Below, piece after piece: positions 15,341 through 21,848 of a DNA stretch of 21,888 nucleotides. Numbering within the stretch: the first letter of the stretch is position 1; every line of letters begins with the position of its first letter. The DNA is from an uncultured Bacteroidia bacterium (GTDB lineage Bacteria > Bacteroidota > Bacteroidia > Bacteroidales > UBA932), in the NCBI GenBank assembly GCA_902773305.1, contig CACYEB010000007.1, positions 1 to 21,888 of the forward strand. Direction: 5' to 3'. The notes below the pieces were generated by a model. That model had not been told where the DNA came from. It searched no databases and saw nothing but the letters and a program-made list of their open reading frames with translations. The position numbers and the translations under genes were made by a program.

Positions 15341-16051
15341 TTATCTGTTACTTACGACCGTACCAAGCGGTTCTCCCGCCACGATTGCTTCCAGCGTTCC
15401 TGCGGCATTCATATTGAATACCACGATGGGAATATCGTTTTCGCGGCAGAGGGTAAACGCGGTGGCATCCATCACTTTCAAATTGTCTGCCAAAGCCTTG
15501 TCGAAGGTCAGGGCAGTATATTTCACCGCAGAAGGATTCTTCACTGGGTCGCTGTCATAAACACCGTCCACCTTAGTGCCCTTGAGAAGCGCATCGGCAC
15601 CGATTTCACAGGCACGCAGCGCAGAGGCGGAGTCGGTGGAAAAAAACGGGTTGCCGGTGCCGCCAGCGATTATGGACACGCCGCCCTCTTCCATAAAGCG
15701 GACTGCATCATCACGCATATAATACCTGCACATCGGCTCCATCCGGGTGCTGGAAAAGACCTCTGCGGGCACTCCCGCAGCCTTGATGTAGAGCGAAAGG
15801 CCGATGGAATTTATCACTGTGGCCAGCATTCCCATCTGGTCGCCCTTGACCCTTTCGAAACCGGCGCCTACGCCCTGGAGGCCACGGAAGATATTGCCGC
15901 CGCCGACCACGATGGCCACCTGGGTGCCACCTTTGACAACTTTGGCGATCTGGCTGGAATAAACTGCCAGCTGGGTCTCGTCCAGCCCTTTTCCGGAAGC
16001 CCCGGCAAGCGCCTCTCCGCTGAGTTTGAGAAGTATCCTGTTGTATTTCAT
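15341..16051 (-). CDS. pyrH: Uridylate (UMP) kinase
   Basis: PyrH phosphorylates UMP to UDP with ATP in pyrimidine nucleotide synthesis and belongs to the amino-acid-kinase fold. The 236-residue protein has the normal length and motifs: RILLKLSGEALAG at the N terminus, VVGGGNIFRG, KGDQMGMLATVINS, GGTGNPFFSTDSA, and DALLKGTKVDGVYDSDP. It is first in a pyrH-frr transcription unit with a good promoter at 16078-16109. The gene is divergent from the fumarate reductase cytochrome b gene. Confidence 0.97.
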   Translation of the reverse strand: MKYNRILLKLSGEALAGASGKGLDETQLAVYSSQIAKVVKGGTQVAIVVGGGNIFRGLQGVGAGFERVKGDQMGMLATVINSIGLSLYIKAAGVPAEVFSSTRMEPMCRYYMRDDAVRFMEEGGVSIIAGGTGNPFFSTDSASALRACEIGADALLKGTKVDGVYDSDPVKNPSAVKYTALTFDKALADNLKVMDATAFTLCRENDIPIVVFNMNAAGTLEAIVAGEPLGTVVSNR

Positions 16052-16077
16052 AAATGCTGTTTATCTTTTTCTACAAA

Positions 16078-16109
16078 CAAAAGTATTCAAAGATTATGTT
16101 ATTTACAAC
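16078..16109 (-). promoter_or_regulatory. Promoter of pyrH-frr
   Basis: On the minus strand the -7 box is TACTTTTG (16085-16078) and a GTTG -33 element lies at 16109-16106, a 20-nt spacer. This is one of the best matches in the window to the Bacteroidota promoter. The leader is about 20-25 nt. Confidence 0.65.
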
Positions 16110-16117
16110 TTTAGGGT

Positions 16118-16125
16118 TAACTTTG
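16118..16125 (+). promoter_or_regulatory. -7 promoter box for the cytochrome b gene
   Basis: TAACTTTG exactly matches TAnnTTTG and lies 44 nt before ATG 16170. A TATG at a 19-nt spacing is the best -33 candidate. The leader is A-rich (AAAAACAAAAATATCAC) with no Shine-Dalgarno. Confidence 0.6.
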
Positions 16126-16169
16126 CAGAACGCATTGATTAAAAACAAAAATATCACAAATCATACTTT

Positions 16170-16838
16170 ATGGCAAAACTCTTCACATCTTCTATCGGCA
16201 AGAAGCTCATTATGAGTGTCACCGGTTTGTTCATGATTCTGTTCCTGACAATGCATATGGTGCTCAACCTCACCAGCGTTTTCAGCGCGAAGACTTTCCA
16301 GGCAGTGTGCGACTTCATGGCCCTGCCCATCGTGACCATTATGACCCCGATACTTGCCGCAGGCTTCGTGTTCCACATCCTCTACGCCTTCATCCTTGAA
16401 ATCGGCAATATGAAGGCTCGCGGCGGCCTCAAGAGATATGAAGTTGCCAACAAGGGCGCGGCCGATTCATGGGCAGCCAAGAATATGATTTGGCTGGGCC
16501 TCATCGTGCTGCTGGGTCTCTGCATCCACCTGAGCCATTTCTGGTCCAAGATGCAGCTTGCCGAGCTTCAGGGCGGCGAAGCTGCCGATCCCAATATGCT
16601 GCTTGGCCAGACCTTCGGCAACATCTGGATCCTGATTCTCTACCTCGTATGGTTCTTCGCCATCTGGATGCACCTCTCACACGGATTCTGGAGCGCATTC
16701 CAGACCATCGGCTGGAGCGGCAGCAAGTGGCAGAAACGCACCAAGGTGATCGGCATCGTGTATGTAACCCTGCTCATGGGCGGTTTTGCAATGACCGCAG
16801 TGGCAGCTTACCTTCGCGCCAAAGGATATATAGCTTAA
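16170..16838 (+). CDS. frdC: Fumarate reductase/succinate dehydrogenase cytochrome b subunit (b558 type)
   Basis: This integral membrane subunit anchors the flavoprotein/iron-sulfur dimer and passes electrons between menaquinol and the catalytic subunits; in anaerobic Bacteroidales it usually serves fumarate reduction. The 222-residue protein has five hydrophobic spans and histidines suited to di-heme binding: H29 (TMHMVLNL), H69 (VFHILYAF), H120/H123 (CIHLSHFW), H168/H171 (WMHLSHGFW). N-terminal SSIGKKLIMSVTGLFMILF is typical. It has its own promoter. Unusually, frdA and frdB do not follow: the next gene, hemW, converges from the other strand with only 2 nt between the stop codons. The sdhC name would serve equally. 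Confidence 0.92.
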   Translation: MAKLFTSSIGKKLIMSVTGLFMILFLTMHMVLNLTSVFSAKTFQAVCDFMALPIVTIMTPILAAGFVFHILYAFILEIGNMKARGGLKRYEVANKGAADSWAAKNMIWLGLIVLLGLCIHLSHFWSKMQLAELQGGEAADPNMLLGQTFGNIWILILYLVWFFAIWMHLSHGFWSAFQTIGWSGSKWQKRTKVIGIVYVTLLMGGFAMTAVAAYLRAKGYIA

Positions 16839-16840
16839 TC

Positions 16841-17950
16841 TTACTTGAGATATTGCTCGATTATCGAGTCGCAGATAAACCATTTGTCACGGGGGATGCG
16901 GTAAGCATTCCCCGTGTCTTGTAACAGGCCGTGGACGGCTCCGTATTCTTTGCCGGCACTGTCGATGAGACTCTTGGGTACACCTCGTGCGGTGCGCAGG
17001 CCAAGCATAACCCGCTCGTTGAAGATATCCCTGTCCGTAAGGCGCTCTCCTCCGCCGCGGGGCAGAAAGCCTCCTTCAAGGGCCGTGCAATAATCATCCA
17101 GGGAAGGGTCGTTCCACTGCCTGGAATCGTTGCCGTTGAAAGAGTGCGCCCCCGGTCCCAGCCCCAGATAAGCGGTCCTGTCCCAGTATGCGCTGTTGTG
17201 CCGGCTGTGGCGGCCGTCAAGACAGAAATTGGATATCTCGTATTGCACGTAGCCGGCCGCAGCCAGGGTGCCCTGGAGGATGGAATACTGTCTGGCACAG
17301 GTCTCGTCGTCCGGCTCGGTGTACTCTCCTCTGGCCGCCATTTCCGCCAGCGTACTTTCGGGGTCAATGCTCATCTGGTAGGCAGAGATATGTTCCGGAG
17401 CCAGGGCAACGGCCTGCGAAAGGTTGTCGCGCCACTGTCCGTCGTCAAGGCCGGCGAAGCCGAATATCAAATCTATGGAAATATTGTCGAACCCCGCCTC
17501 CCGCAACAGTCTGAATGCCTCCACGGCCGTGGATGCGGTATGCCGGCGGCGCATCCATCTCAGGTGGCTGTCGCAAAATGACTGTATCCCAAGGCTGATG
17601 CGGTTTGCCCCGCAAAGCGACAGGGCCTGGGGCAGATCCTCGCGCCGGACCACATCTTCTGGATTAACCTCGACTGTGAATTCTTCTACTGCAGACAGGT
17701 CGAATTCGGTACGCAGGCTGTCGGCAACGGCAGTGAGGAGAAAGGTCGGCAGCAGCGACGGCGTTCCCCCACCCAAATAGATGGTGGTTATCCGTTCGCC
17801 GCCCAAAAAGTCACGCCTGAGGTGCATCTCCCGCCGCAACGCCTCCAGATAGCGTGCATAAGCCTCTTCCCGGTTGCATATTTCGGAGTAGAAGCCGCAG
17901 TAGGTGCAGAAAGATGCACAGAACGGGATATGGATGTATATCCCGGCCAA
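16841..17950 (-). CDS. hemW: HemW, radical SAM heme chaperone (formerly annotated as HemN-like oxidase)
   Basis: The 369-residue protein has the radical SAM cluster C11-x3-C15-x2-C18 in FCASFCTYCGFYS. The fourth position of the HemN motif is not cysteine, which marks HemW and not the oxygen-independent coproporphyrinogen oxidase. Further motifs are LGGGTPSLLP, VEVNPEDV, GIQSFCDSHLRWMRRRH, SIDLIFGFAG, and a C-terminal HemN domain with YEISNF and LGPGAHSF. HemW binds heme and hands it to respiratory enzymes. The start is TTG at 17950, giving the expected MAGIYIHIPF; no in-frame ATG lies before the upstream stop. It starts 2 nt after the coiled-coil gene, with a weak AGG inside that gene's end, so translational coupling is likely. 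A heme b cytochrome gene converges on it, a fitting but possibly chance neighbour. Confidence 0.94.
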   Translation of the reverse strand: MAGIYIHIPFCASFCTYCGFYSEICNREEAYARYLEALRREMHLRRDFLGGERITTIYLGGGTPSLLPTFLLTAVADSLRTEFDLSAVEEFTVEVNPEDVVRREDLPQALSLCGANRISLGIQSFCDSHLRWMRRRHTASTAVEAFRLLREAGFDNISIDLIFGFAGLDDGQWRDNLSQAVALAPEHISAYQMSIDPESTLAEMAARGEYTEPDDETCARQYSILQGTLAAAGYVQYEISNFCLDGRHSRHNSAYWDRTAYLGLGPGAHSFNGNDSRQWNDPSLDDYCTALEGGFLPRGGGERLTDRDIFNERVMLGLRTARGVPKSLIDSAGKEYGAVHGLLQDTGNAYRIPRDKWFICDSIIEQYLK

Positions 17951-17952
17951 AA

Positions 17953-18831
17953 TTACCTGAGGATAAGGTCTGCGCTGCCCAGCTTGCCGTCGGCGCTGTA
18001 CACGTCCACGGAATAGGTACCCTTTGTGAAGGAGCCGTCTCCCGAGAAATAAATACTCATCTCCACCTCACTCCCCTGATAGTCAACTTCACGCGAGGCG
18101 CTGCTGATCATCTCTTCGCCGCCGCTGGTGAACATCTTCTGGTCGCCGGAAGTCATAAGGATGCCGTCCGGTCCCTTGACGCGGATGTAAATGCGCTTGT
18201 AGCCCGTCTTGGCTATGGAATTCTCTACCAGAGAAAGGTCCGTGCGCAGTTTGACCACGCGGCTGGAGCGGTCTGTCACGCTGCCGCTACCGTTTATGCC
18301 CACCAGCGTGATGCCGCGGGCTTTGACCACACTCCCCTTCTCTACCTGCTTGGTAAGGCCCTCTGTGGTTTCGCGCAGCTCTGCATATTTCTTGCGGCTT
18401 GCATCGGCGTCTTTCCTGGCCGCGGTAGCTTCTTCGCGCAAGGTGGTGTTAAGATTGTTGAGGGAGTCTATCTGCACTATATAGTGCCTCATAATGGAGC
18501 GCATGGTCCCCAACTCGTTCTCGTATTTCTTGATCTGTGCTCGGTTGGTCGCCTCGGTCTTCTTCAGGCGCTCTATCATCTGGTCCACCTTCTCGCGCTC
18601 CACGGCCAGGGAGTCGGTGAGCAGGGTGCTGGTGGTCTGCAGGGAGTCATAGTCACTCCTCAAGGCAATCATCTGCTCGGTAAGGTCAGCCTTCTCTACC
18701 TTGAGCTGGGTTACAATCTTGCTGTTGTTAATCCAGATTATAACCAGCGCTATCAGGAGGATTGCCGCCACCATACCCAGGGCGACTATTATCTTGCGTA
18801 ACTTCTCGGCAGTTTCCATATGATCGGGCAT
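17953..18831 (-). CDS. Single-pass membrane protein with long coiled coil and C-terminal domain, function unknown
   Basis: I do not recognise a named family. The 292-residue product has a cytoplasmic start, one transmembrane helix at about residues 14-34 (IIVALGMVAAILLIALVIIW), a predicted coiled coil at about 38-165 rich in K/E/Q/L heptads, and a C-terminal segment at about 170-292 that looks beta-rich (GITLVGINGSGSV, KRIYIRVKGPDGILM, EVEMSIYFSGDGSF, GTYSVDVYSADGKLGSADLIL). The C-terminal part is presumably periplasmic. It is co-transcribed with hemW, 2 nt apart. An alternative start at the fifth codon (ATG 18819) gives METAEKLRK. The gene may serve envelope or chaperone-related work, but nothing in the sequence decides this. 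Confidence 0.75.
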   Translation of the reverse strand: MPDHMETAEKLRKIIVALGMVAAILLIALVIIWINNSKIVTQLKVEKADLTEQMIALRSDYDSLQTTSTLLTDSLAVEREKVDQMIERLKKTEATNRAQIKKYENELGTMRSIMRHYIVQIDSLNNLNTTLREEATAARKDADASRKKYAELRETTEGLTKQVEKGSVVKARGITLVGINGSGSVTDRSSRVVKLRTDLSLVENSIAKTGYKRIYIRVKGPDGILMTSGDQKMFTSGGEEMISSASREVDYQGSEVEMSIYFSGDGSFTKGTYSVDVYSADGKLGSADLILR

Positions 18832-18906
18832 TGCAAACCGGCTTGTTGTCTGTAGTGCGGCGGACGGTCTGCAAAACTTTTACCCCCGCACATTACATAT
18901 TGCGTA

Positions 18907-18936
18907 CAAAAATATAGTATTTTTGTGATAATCAAA
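18907..18936 (-). promoter_or_regulatory. Promoter of the coiled-coil gene and hemW
   Basis: On the minus strand the -7 box is TATTTTTG (18914-18907), with TTTG at 18936-18933 as the -33 element and an 18-nt spacer. It predicts a leader of about 70 nt. The -7 box is the left half of a palindrome shared with the promoter of the opposite gene. Confidence 0.6.
18918..18925 (+). promoter_or_regulatory. -7 promoter box for the small membrane protein and DUF2007 pair
   Basis: TATTTTTG exactly matches TAnnTTTG, 30 nt before ATG 18956. It is the right half of a palindrome whose left half is the -7 box of the divergent gene, separated by only 3 nt. No clear -33 element is seen. Confidence 0.55.
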
Positions 18937-18955
18937 CCAACTAACTGCAACAATA

Positions 18956-19441
18956 ATGAGATACCTCATCCGCTCCCTTAAATATCTGCTGTACTTCGTC
19001 ATCATATTCTTCCTGTGCCTGGTGCTCGTGGTCATCTTCTCGCATCAGAGCCTCGCAGACATCCCTTCTCTGTTCAAGGAGGGGTCACTGCTGCCCATTT
19101 GCCTCATTTTCATTGGCTTCGCCGCGCTGTACCCAGCCGTAGGCTACCGTAAGGCCCGTCTGGTGCTGGATGGCGAATGGAAGGACTACCGGGATGCGGT
19201 GATGAAAACCATGAAGGATGCCGGCTACCGTCTGGAACAGGAGGACGCCCGCACTATGAAATTCCGCAGCGACCGTGCCACAACACGCATCTCCAGGATG
19301 TGGGAAGATGCCATTACCTTTGAATTGCAGGAAAACGATCCCGCCCTGGTAAAGGTTGACGGCCCCAGCCGCGACACCCTGCGCCTGGTGAGCGGCATCT
19401 ACTACAACTACCGTATGGAACACCCCCAGAGCCAGGAATGA
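18956..19441 (+). CDS. Small membrane protein with two N-terminal spans, function unknown
   Basis: I do not recognise the family. The 161-residue product has two hydrophobic spans, at about residues 9-30 (YLLYFVIIFFLCLVLVVIF) and 46-63 (LPICLIFIGFAALYPAVG), then a soluble C-terminal domain of about 95 residues. The order of basic residues suggests the C-terminal domain is cytoplasmic. That domain (KDYRDAVMKTMKDAGYRLEQEDARTMKFRSD, in two parts) reads as a small alpha/beta fold. The next gene, for a DUF2007 protein, starts 1 nt after its stop, so the two are very likely co-expressed and may act together. Confidence 0.75.
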   Translation: MRYLIRSLKYLLYFVIIFFLCLVLVVIFSHQSLADIPSLFKEGSLLPICLIFIGFAALYPAVGYRKARLVLDGEWKDYRDAVMKTMKDAGYRLEQEDARTMKFRSDRATTRISRMWEDAITFELQENDPALVKVDGPSRDTLRLVSGIYYNYRMEHPQSQE

Positions 19442-19442
19442 T

Positions 19443-19658
19443 ATGAAAACCGTAAAGGAATATCCCGAACTGATGCCGGCCGAAATCGACCGGTCGCTGC
19501 TGGAAGCCGAGGGCATCCTTTGCGATGTCCTTGGCCAGAATCTTCTTTATACCAGTTTTGCTCCGTGTGCCGATTTTGCCATCAAACTGGTTGTGGCAGA
19601 CGAGGATTACGAACGGGCCAGAGAGATATTGGAGGCCCCTGTGGCTGAATCCGATTAA
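19443..19658 (+). CDS. DUF2007 family protein (putative signal-transducing protein)
   Basis: A 71-residue soluble protein with the DUF2007 pattern: an N-terminal segment ending in an acidic helix (PAEIDRSLLEAEGI), a central strand region with LGQN, and the typical C-terminal VVADEDYERAREILEA. The fold is ferredoxin-like and its role in bacteria is not settled. It starts 1 nt after the membrane-protein stop. Its stop codon overlaps that of the converging DUF3109 gene in the sequence TTAA (19655-19658). Confidence 0.75.
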   Translation: MKTVKEYPELMPAEIDRSLLEAEGILCDVLGQNLLYTSFAPCADFAIKLVVADEDYERAREILEAPVAESD

Positions 19659-20281
19659 ATCTCCTGAAGGATTGCGTCAGCGGCAGAGAGCTGCGCATAG
19701 AAATCCTTTCCATAGGCGTCGATAATGGGGGCCTTGAGAAACTCATAGACCTTGATTCCATCGCGTCGCCCCTTCTCGAATGCCTCTTTGCACAGACTCC
19801 AGCGGTGAAGGTTAAGCGCCTTGGTGCCGTCGGAGAATATCAACTCCCTGATTGGATAAAGCCTGCAGGATATCGGCTTCTTGAATTTGCAACCGCCATT
19901 TATGTGGGTGCGTTCCACCGCGCACAGGCAGTTCCCGTCTTCAAAGAAAGTGTAGGCGCAGGGGTTGTCGGCGGTTTCACAGAGCGTTTTGTTGCCGGTG
20001 GCCTTTCTCGCCTCCGGGTCAATTTCCATAAGCGGGGTCACCATATCGCCGTCCCTGTCAATCTCAAAGAAACCCTTGGCCGCCACCGCCTCCCTGCCGC
20101 TCCCGGTCAGCAGCGGTGAGAATGCCGGCCACGCCTGCTCAAGGAGTTCCTCCTCGCCTTTTGCCAGCGGTGCCCCGCTCTCCCCTATCACACAGCAGGC
20201 GCCCTTGCACCGCCCGTAGTCACACGCAAAATATTCGGTGAGAATCTCGTCTGAAACCAGTATGTCGCCTATCGCTATCAT
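19655..20281 (-). CDS. DUF3109 family cysteine-cluster protein
   Basis: The 208-residue protein has the DUF3109 N terminus MIAIGDILVSDEIL and a clustered set of cysteines: CDYGRCKGACC (C20, C25, C29, C30), CETADNPC, NCLC, and CKFKKPISCRLYP. Such sets suggest a metal or Fe-S site as in the YkgJ-type CxxCC proteins, but function is not established. I chose ATG 20281. An open frame extends to an ATG at 20341, but that would add 20 residues foreign to the family and would begin upstream of the -7 box at 20290-20297. The gene diverges from the inositol-monophosphatase-family gene and overlaps the end of the DUF2007 gene by 4 bp. Confidence 0.88.
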   Translation of the reverse strand: MIAIGDILVSDEILTEYFACDYGRCKGACCVIGESGAPLAKGEEELLEQAWPAFSPLLTGSGREAVAAKGFFEIDRDGDMVTPLMEIDPEARKATGNKTLCETADNPCAYTFFEDGNCLCAVERTHINGGCKFKKPISCRLYPIRELIFSDGTKALNLHRWSLCKEAFEKGRRDGIKVYEFLKAPIIDAYGKDFYAQLSAADAILQEI

Positions 20282-20289
20282 ATCTTCTG

Positions 20290-20321
20290 CAAAAATACTC
20301 TTTTCCTGCAGCTTTCCCAAG
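20290..20321 (-). promoter_or_regulatory. Promoter of the DUF3109 gene
   Basis: On the minus strand the -7 box is TATTTTTG (20297-20290) and a CTTG -33 element lies at 20321-20318 with a 20-nt spacer. The ATG follows the box by 8 nt, so the transcript would have almost no leader. Confidence 0.6.
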
Positions 20322-20348
20322 CCCGATTCCGCGTGAACCAACTTTTGC

Positions 20349-20356
20349 TATCTTTG
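20349..20356 (+). promoter_or_regulatory. -7 promoter box for the inositol-monophosphatase-family gene
   Basis: TATCTTTG exactly matches TAnnTTTG and ends 8 nt before ATG 20365. A transcript from it would be nearly leaderless. The -33 region (around GATT at 20325-20328) is poor. Confidence 0.55.
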
Positions 20357-20364
20357 CGGCCGTT

Positions 20365-21159
20365 ATGAGCAGCATTACCATAGAACAGATAGAGGGCGTG
20401 GTCCGCGAAGCGGCTGCCCTTATGGTCCGCTCCGGATTCGAAATACACGACAAGGGCACCAGGGAGAATCTGGTAACCTCTTCCGACCTGGCCGTGCAGG
20501 ACTTTTTGACAGAACGGCTCGGCGCCCTCGTCCCCGGCAGCGGCTTCCTGTGCGAAGAAGAGGACCTTAATGACATTGCCGGCCACGAATATGTCTGGAT
20601 CATCGACCCCATAGACGGCACTGCGAACTACGCCAGAGGCAACGAGAATTGTTGCATCAGCGTGGCTCTGACCAAAGGCGGGGAACAGTATATGGGAGTT
20701 GTTTACAGCCCTTGGAGGCAGGAGTGCTACTCGGCCCGGAAAGGACACGGGGCATACTGCAACGGACGGCCAATCCACGTCTCCGACAGGCCTTTTGCCG
20801 ACGGGTTGCTGTTCACGGCGATGAGCACCTACCACAAAGAGTGGTCCCGCATCTGCAGCGACATCATTTACGACCTCTACAACCGCTGCAATGACGTCCG
20901 CCGTACCGGCTCCGCCGCGGTCGAACTGTGCCTTACGGCCGCCGGCTATGCAGACTTGTATTTTGAACTCCGCCTGATGCCGTGGGATTACGCCGCAGCC
21001 ACCCTGGTCCTTACCGAAGCCGGAGGCGCCGTGTGCAGCTTTGACGGCAACTTCCCGTCGCTTTATGTCCCCTCAATGGTCATCGCTGCCAACAATGCCG
21101 CCAACTGCAAAAAAATCGGCGACATCGTCCACGTGCACCTCTCAGGGCTTCCTTATTGA
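20365..21159 (+). CDS. Inositol monophosphatase family phosphatase
   Basis: The 264-residue protein belongs to the Mg2+-dependent, lithium-sensitive phosphatase superfamily (inositol monophosphatase, SuhB, CysQ). Metal-site motifs are intact: E64/E65 in FLCEEED, WIIDPIDGT (78-86) with D81 and D84, and LMPWDYAAA with D208, followed by TEAGG. It probably removes phosphate from a small metabolite such as inositol phosphate, 3'-phosphoadenosine 5'-phosphate or a sugar phosphate; the sequence does not separate these. Start ATG 20365 follows a -7 box by 8 nt. It converges on trmB with 20 nt between stops and no obvious hairpin. Confidence 0.92.
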   Translation: MSSITIEQIEGVVREAAALMVRSGFEIHDKGTRENLVTSSDLAVQDFLTERLGALVPGSGFLCEEEDLNDIAGHEYVWIIDPIDGTANYARGNENCCISVALTKGGEQYMGVVYSPWRQECYSARKGHGAYCNGRPIHVSDRPFADGLLFTAMSTYHKEWSRICSDIIYDLYNRCNDVRRTGSAAVELCLTAAGYADLYFELRLMPWDYAAATLVLTEAGGAVCSFDGNFPSLYVPSMVIAANNAANCKKIGDIVHVHLSGLPY

Positions 21160-21179
21160 ACCTGACGGATATCTGAAAA

Positions 21180-21848
21180 CTATCTCAGCCGGAAGGCCAG
21201 ATATGTTATGGGCAAACCTTCTGCAAGAAACTTTTGCTCGTAATAGGTTTTGACATTCAGTATGTCATCTTCAGTAACGCGGCCGCTGCCGTAGATGTCG
21301 GCATTGGCCTCTATTATTTCAAGCCCCTGCCCGCGGGCAACCTCCAGGCTGTATTCGTGCAGCAGTTGGCTGTCGGTTTTGAGATTGACAATGCCTCCGG
21401 GTATCAGGAACGCACGGTAGCGGTCCAGGAATACCGGCGAAGTGAGCCTGCGGTTGGGGCTCTTGGGCTGCGGATCGGCAAAGGTTATCCAAATCTCGGA
21501 AACCTCTCCGGGTGCGAAGATGGCCTTGATGAAGTCAATCCTGGTGCGCAGGAACGCGACGTTGGGCATACTGTTCTGGGTAGCGTACTTTGCCCCCTTC
21601 CAGAGCCGGGCCCCCTTGATATCCACCCCGATGTAATTGATGCCGGGATTGCGGCCGGCCAGCGCTATGGTGTACTCCCCCTTGCCGCACCCCAACTCCA
21701 ACACTATCGGATTGTCGTTATGGAACACGTCGCTGCCCCAGCGCCCCTTGAGCGGATGGTCGCCTGAAAGCATCTGGGCCGTATCGGGCTGAATGAGACA
21801 CTTGAAAGTCTCGTTCTCGGCGAATTTAAAAAGTTTGTTCTTGCTCAT
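21180..21848 (-). CDS. trmB: tRNA (guanine-N7)-methyltransferase
   Basis: TrmB makes m7G46 in the variable loop of many tRNAs using SAM. The 222-residue protein has SAM motif I ELGCGKGEYT (51-60), the conserved GVDIKGARLWKGAK (74-87), and TFADPQPKSPNRRLTSPVF (122-140), the family counterpart of DPWPKKRH in other bacteria. The C-terminal VKTYYEQKFLAEGLPITYLAFRL is also typical. Start ATG 21848 gives an N terminus of expected length. Only 40 nt upstream are in the window and no -7 box is seen there. Confidence 0.94.
   Translation of the reverse strand: MSKNKLFKFAENETFKCLIQPDTAQMLSGDHPLKGRWGSDVFHNDNPIVLELGCGKGEYTIALAGRNPGINYIGVDIKGARLWKGAKYATQNSMPNVAFLRTRIDFIKAIFAPGEVSEIWITFADPQPKSPNRRLTSPVFLDRYRAFLIPGGIVNLKTDSQLLHEYSLEVARGQGLEIIEANADIYGSGRVTEDDILNVKTYYEQKFLAEGLPITYLAFRLR

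Noticed and set aside
16856..16868. Short palindrome CTCGATTATCGAG near the frdC-hemW junction, considered as a terminator
   Set aside because: It lies inside the hemW coding end, has a one-base centre and no T tract, so it cannot be supported as a terminator.
20282..20341. Upstream start of the DUF3109 gene at 20341
   Set aside because: It adds 20 residues foreign to the family and spans the predicted promoter.
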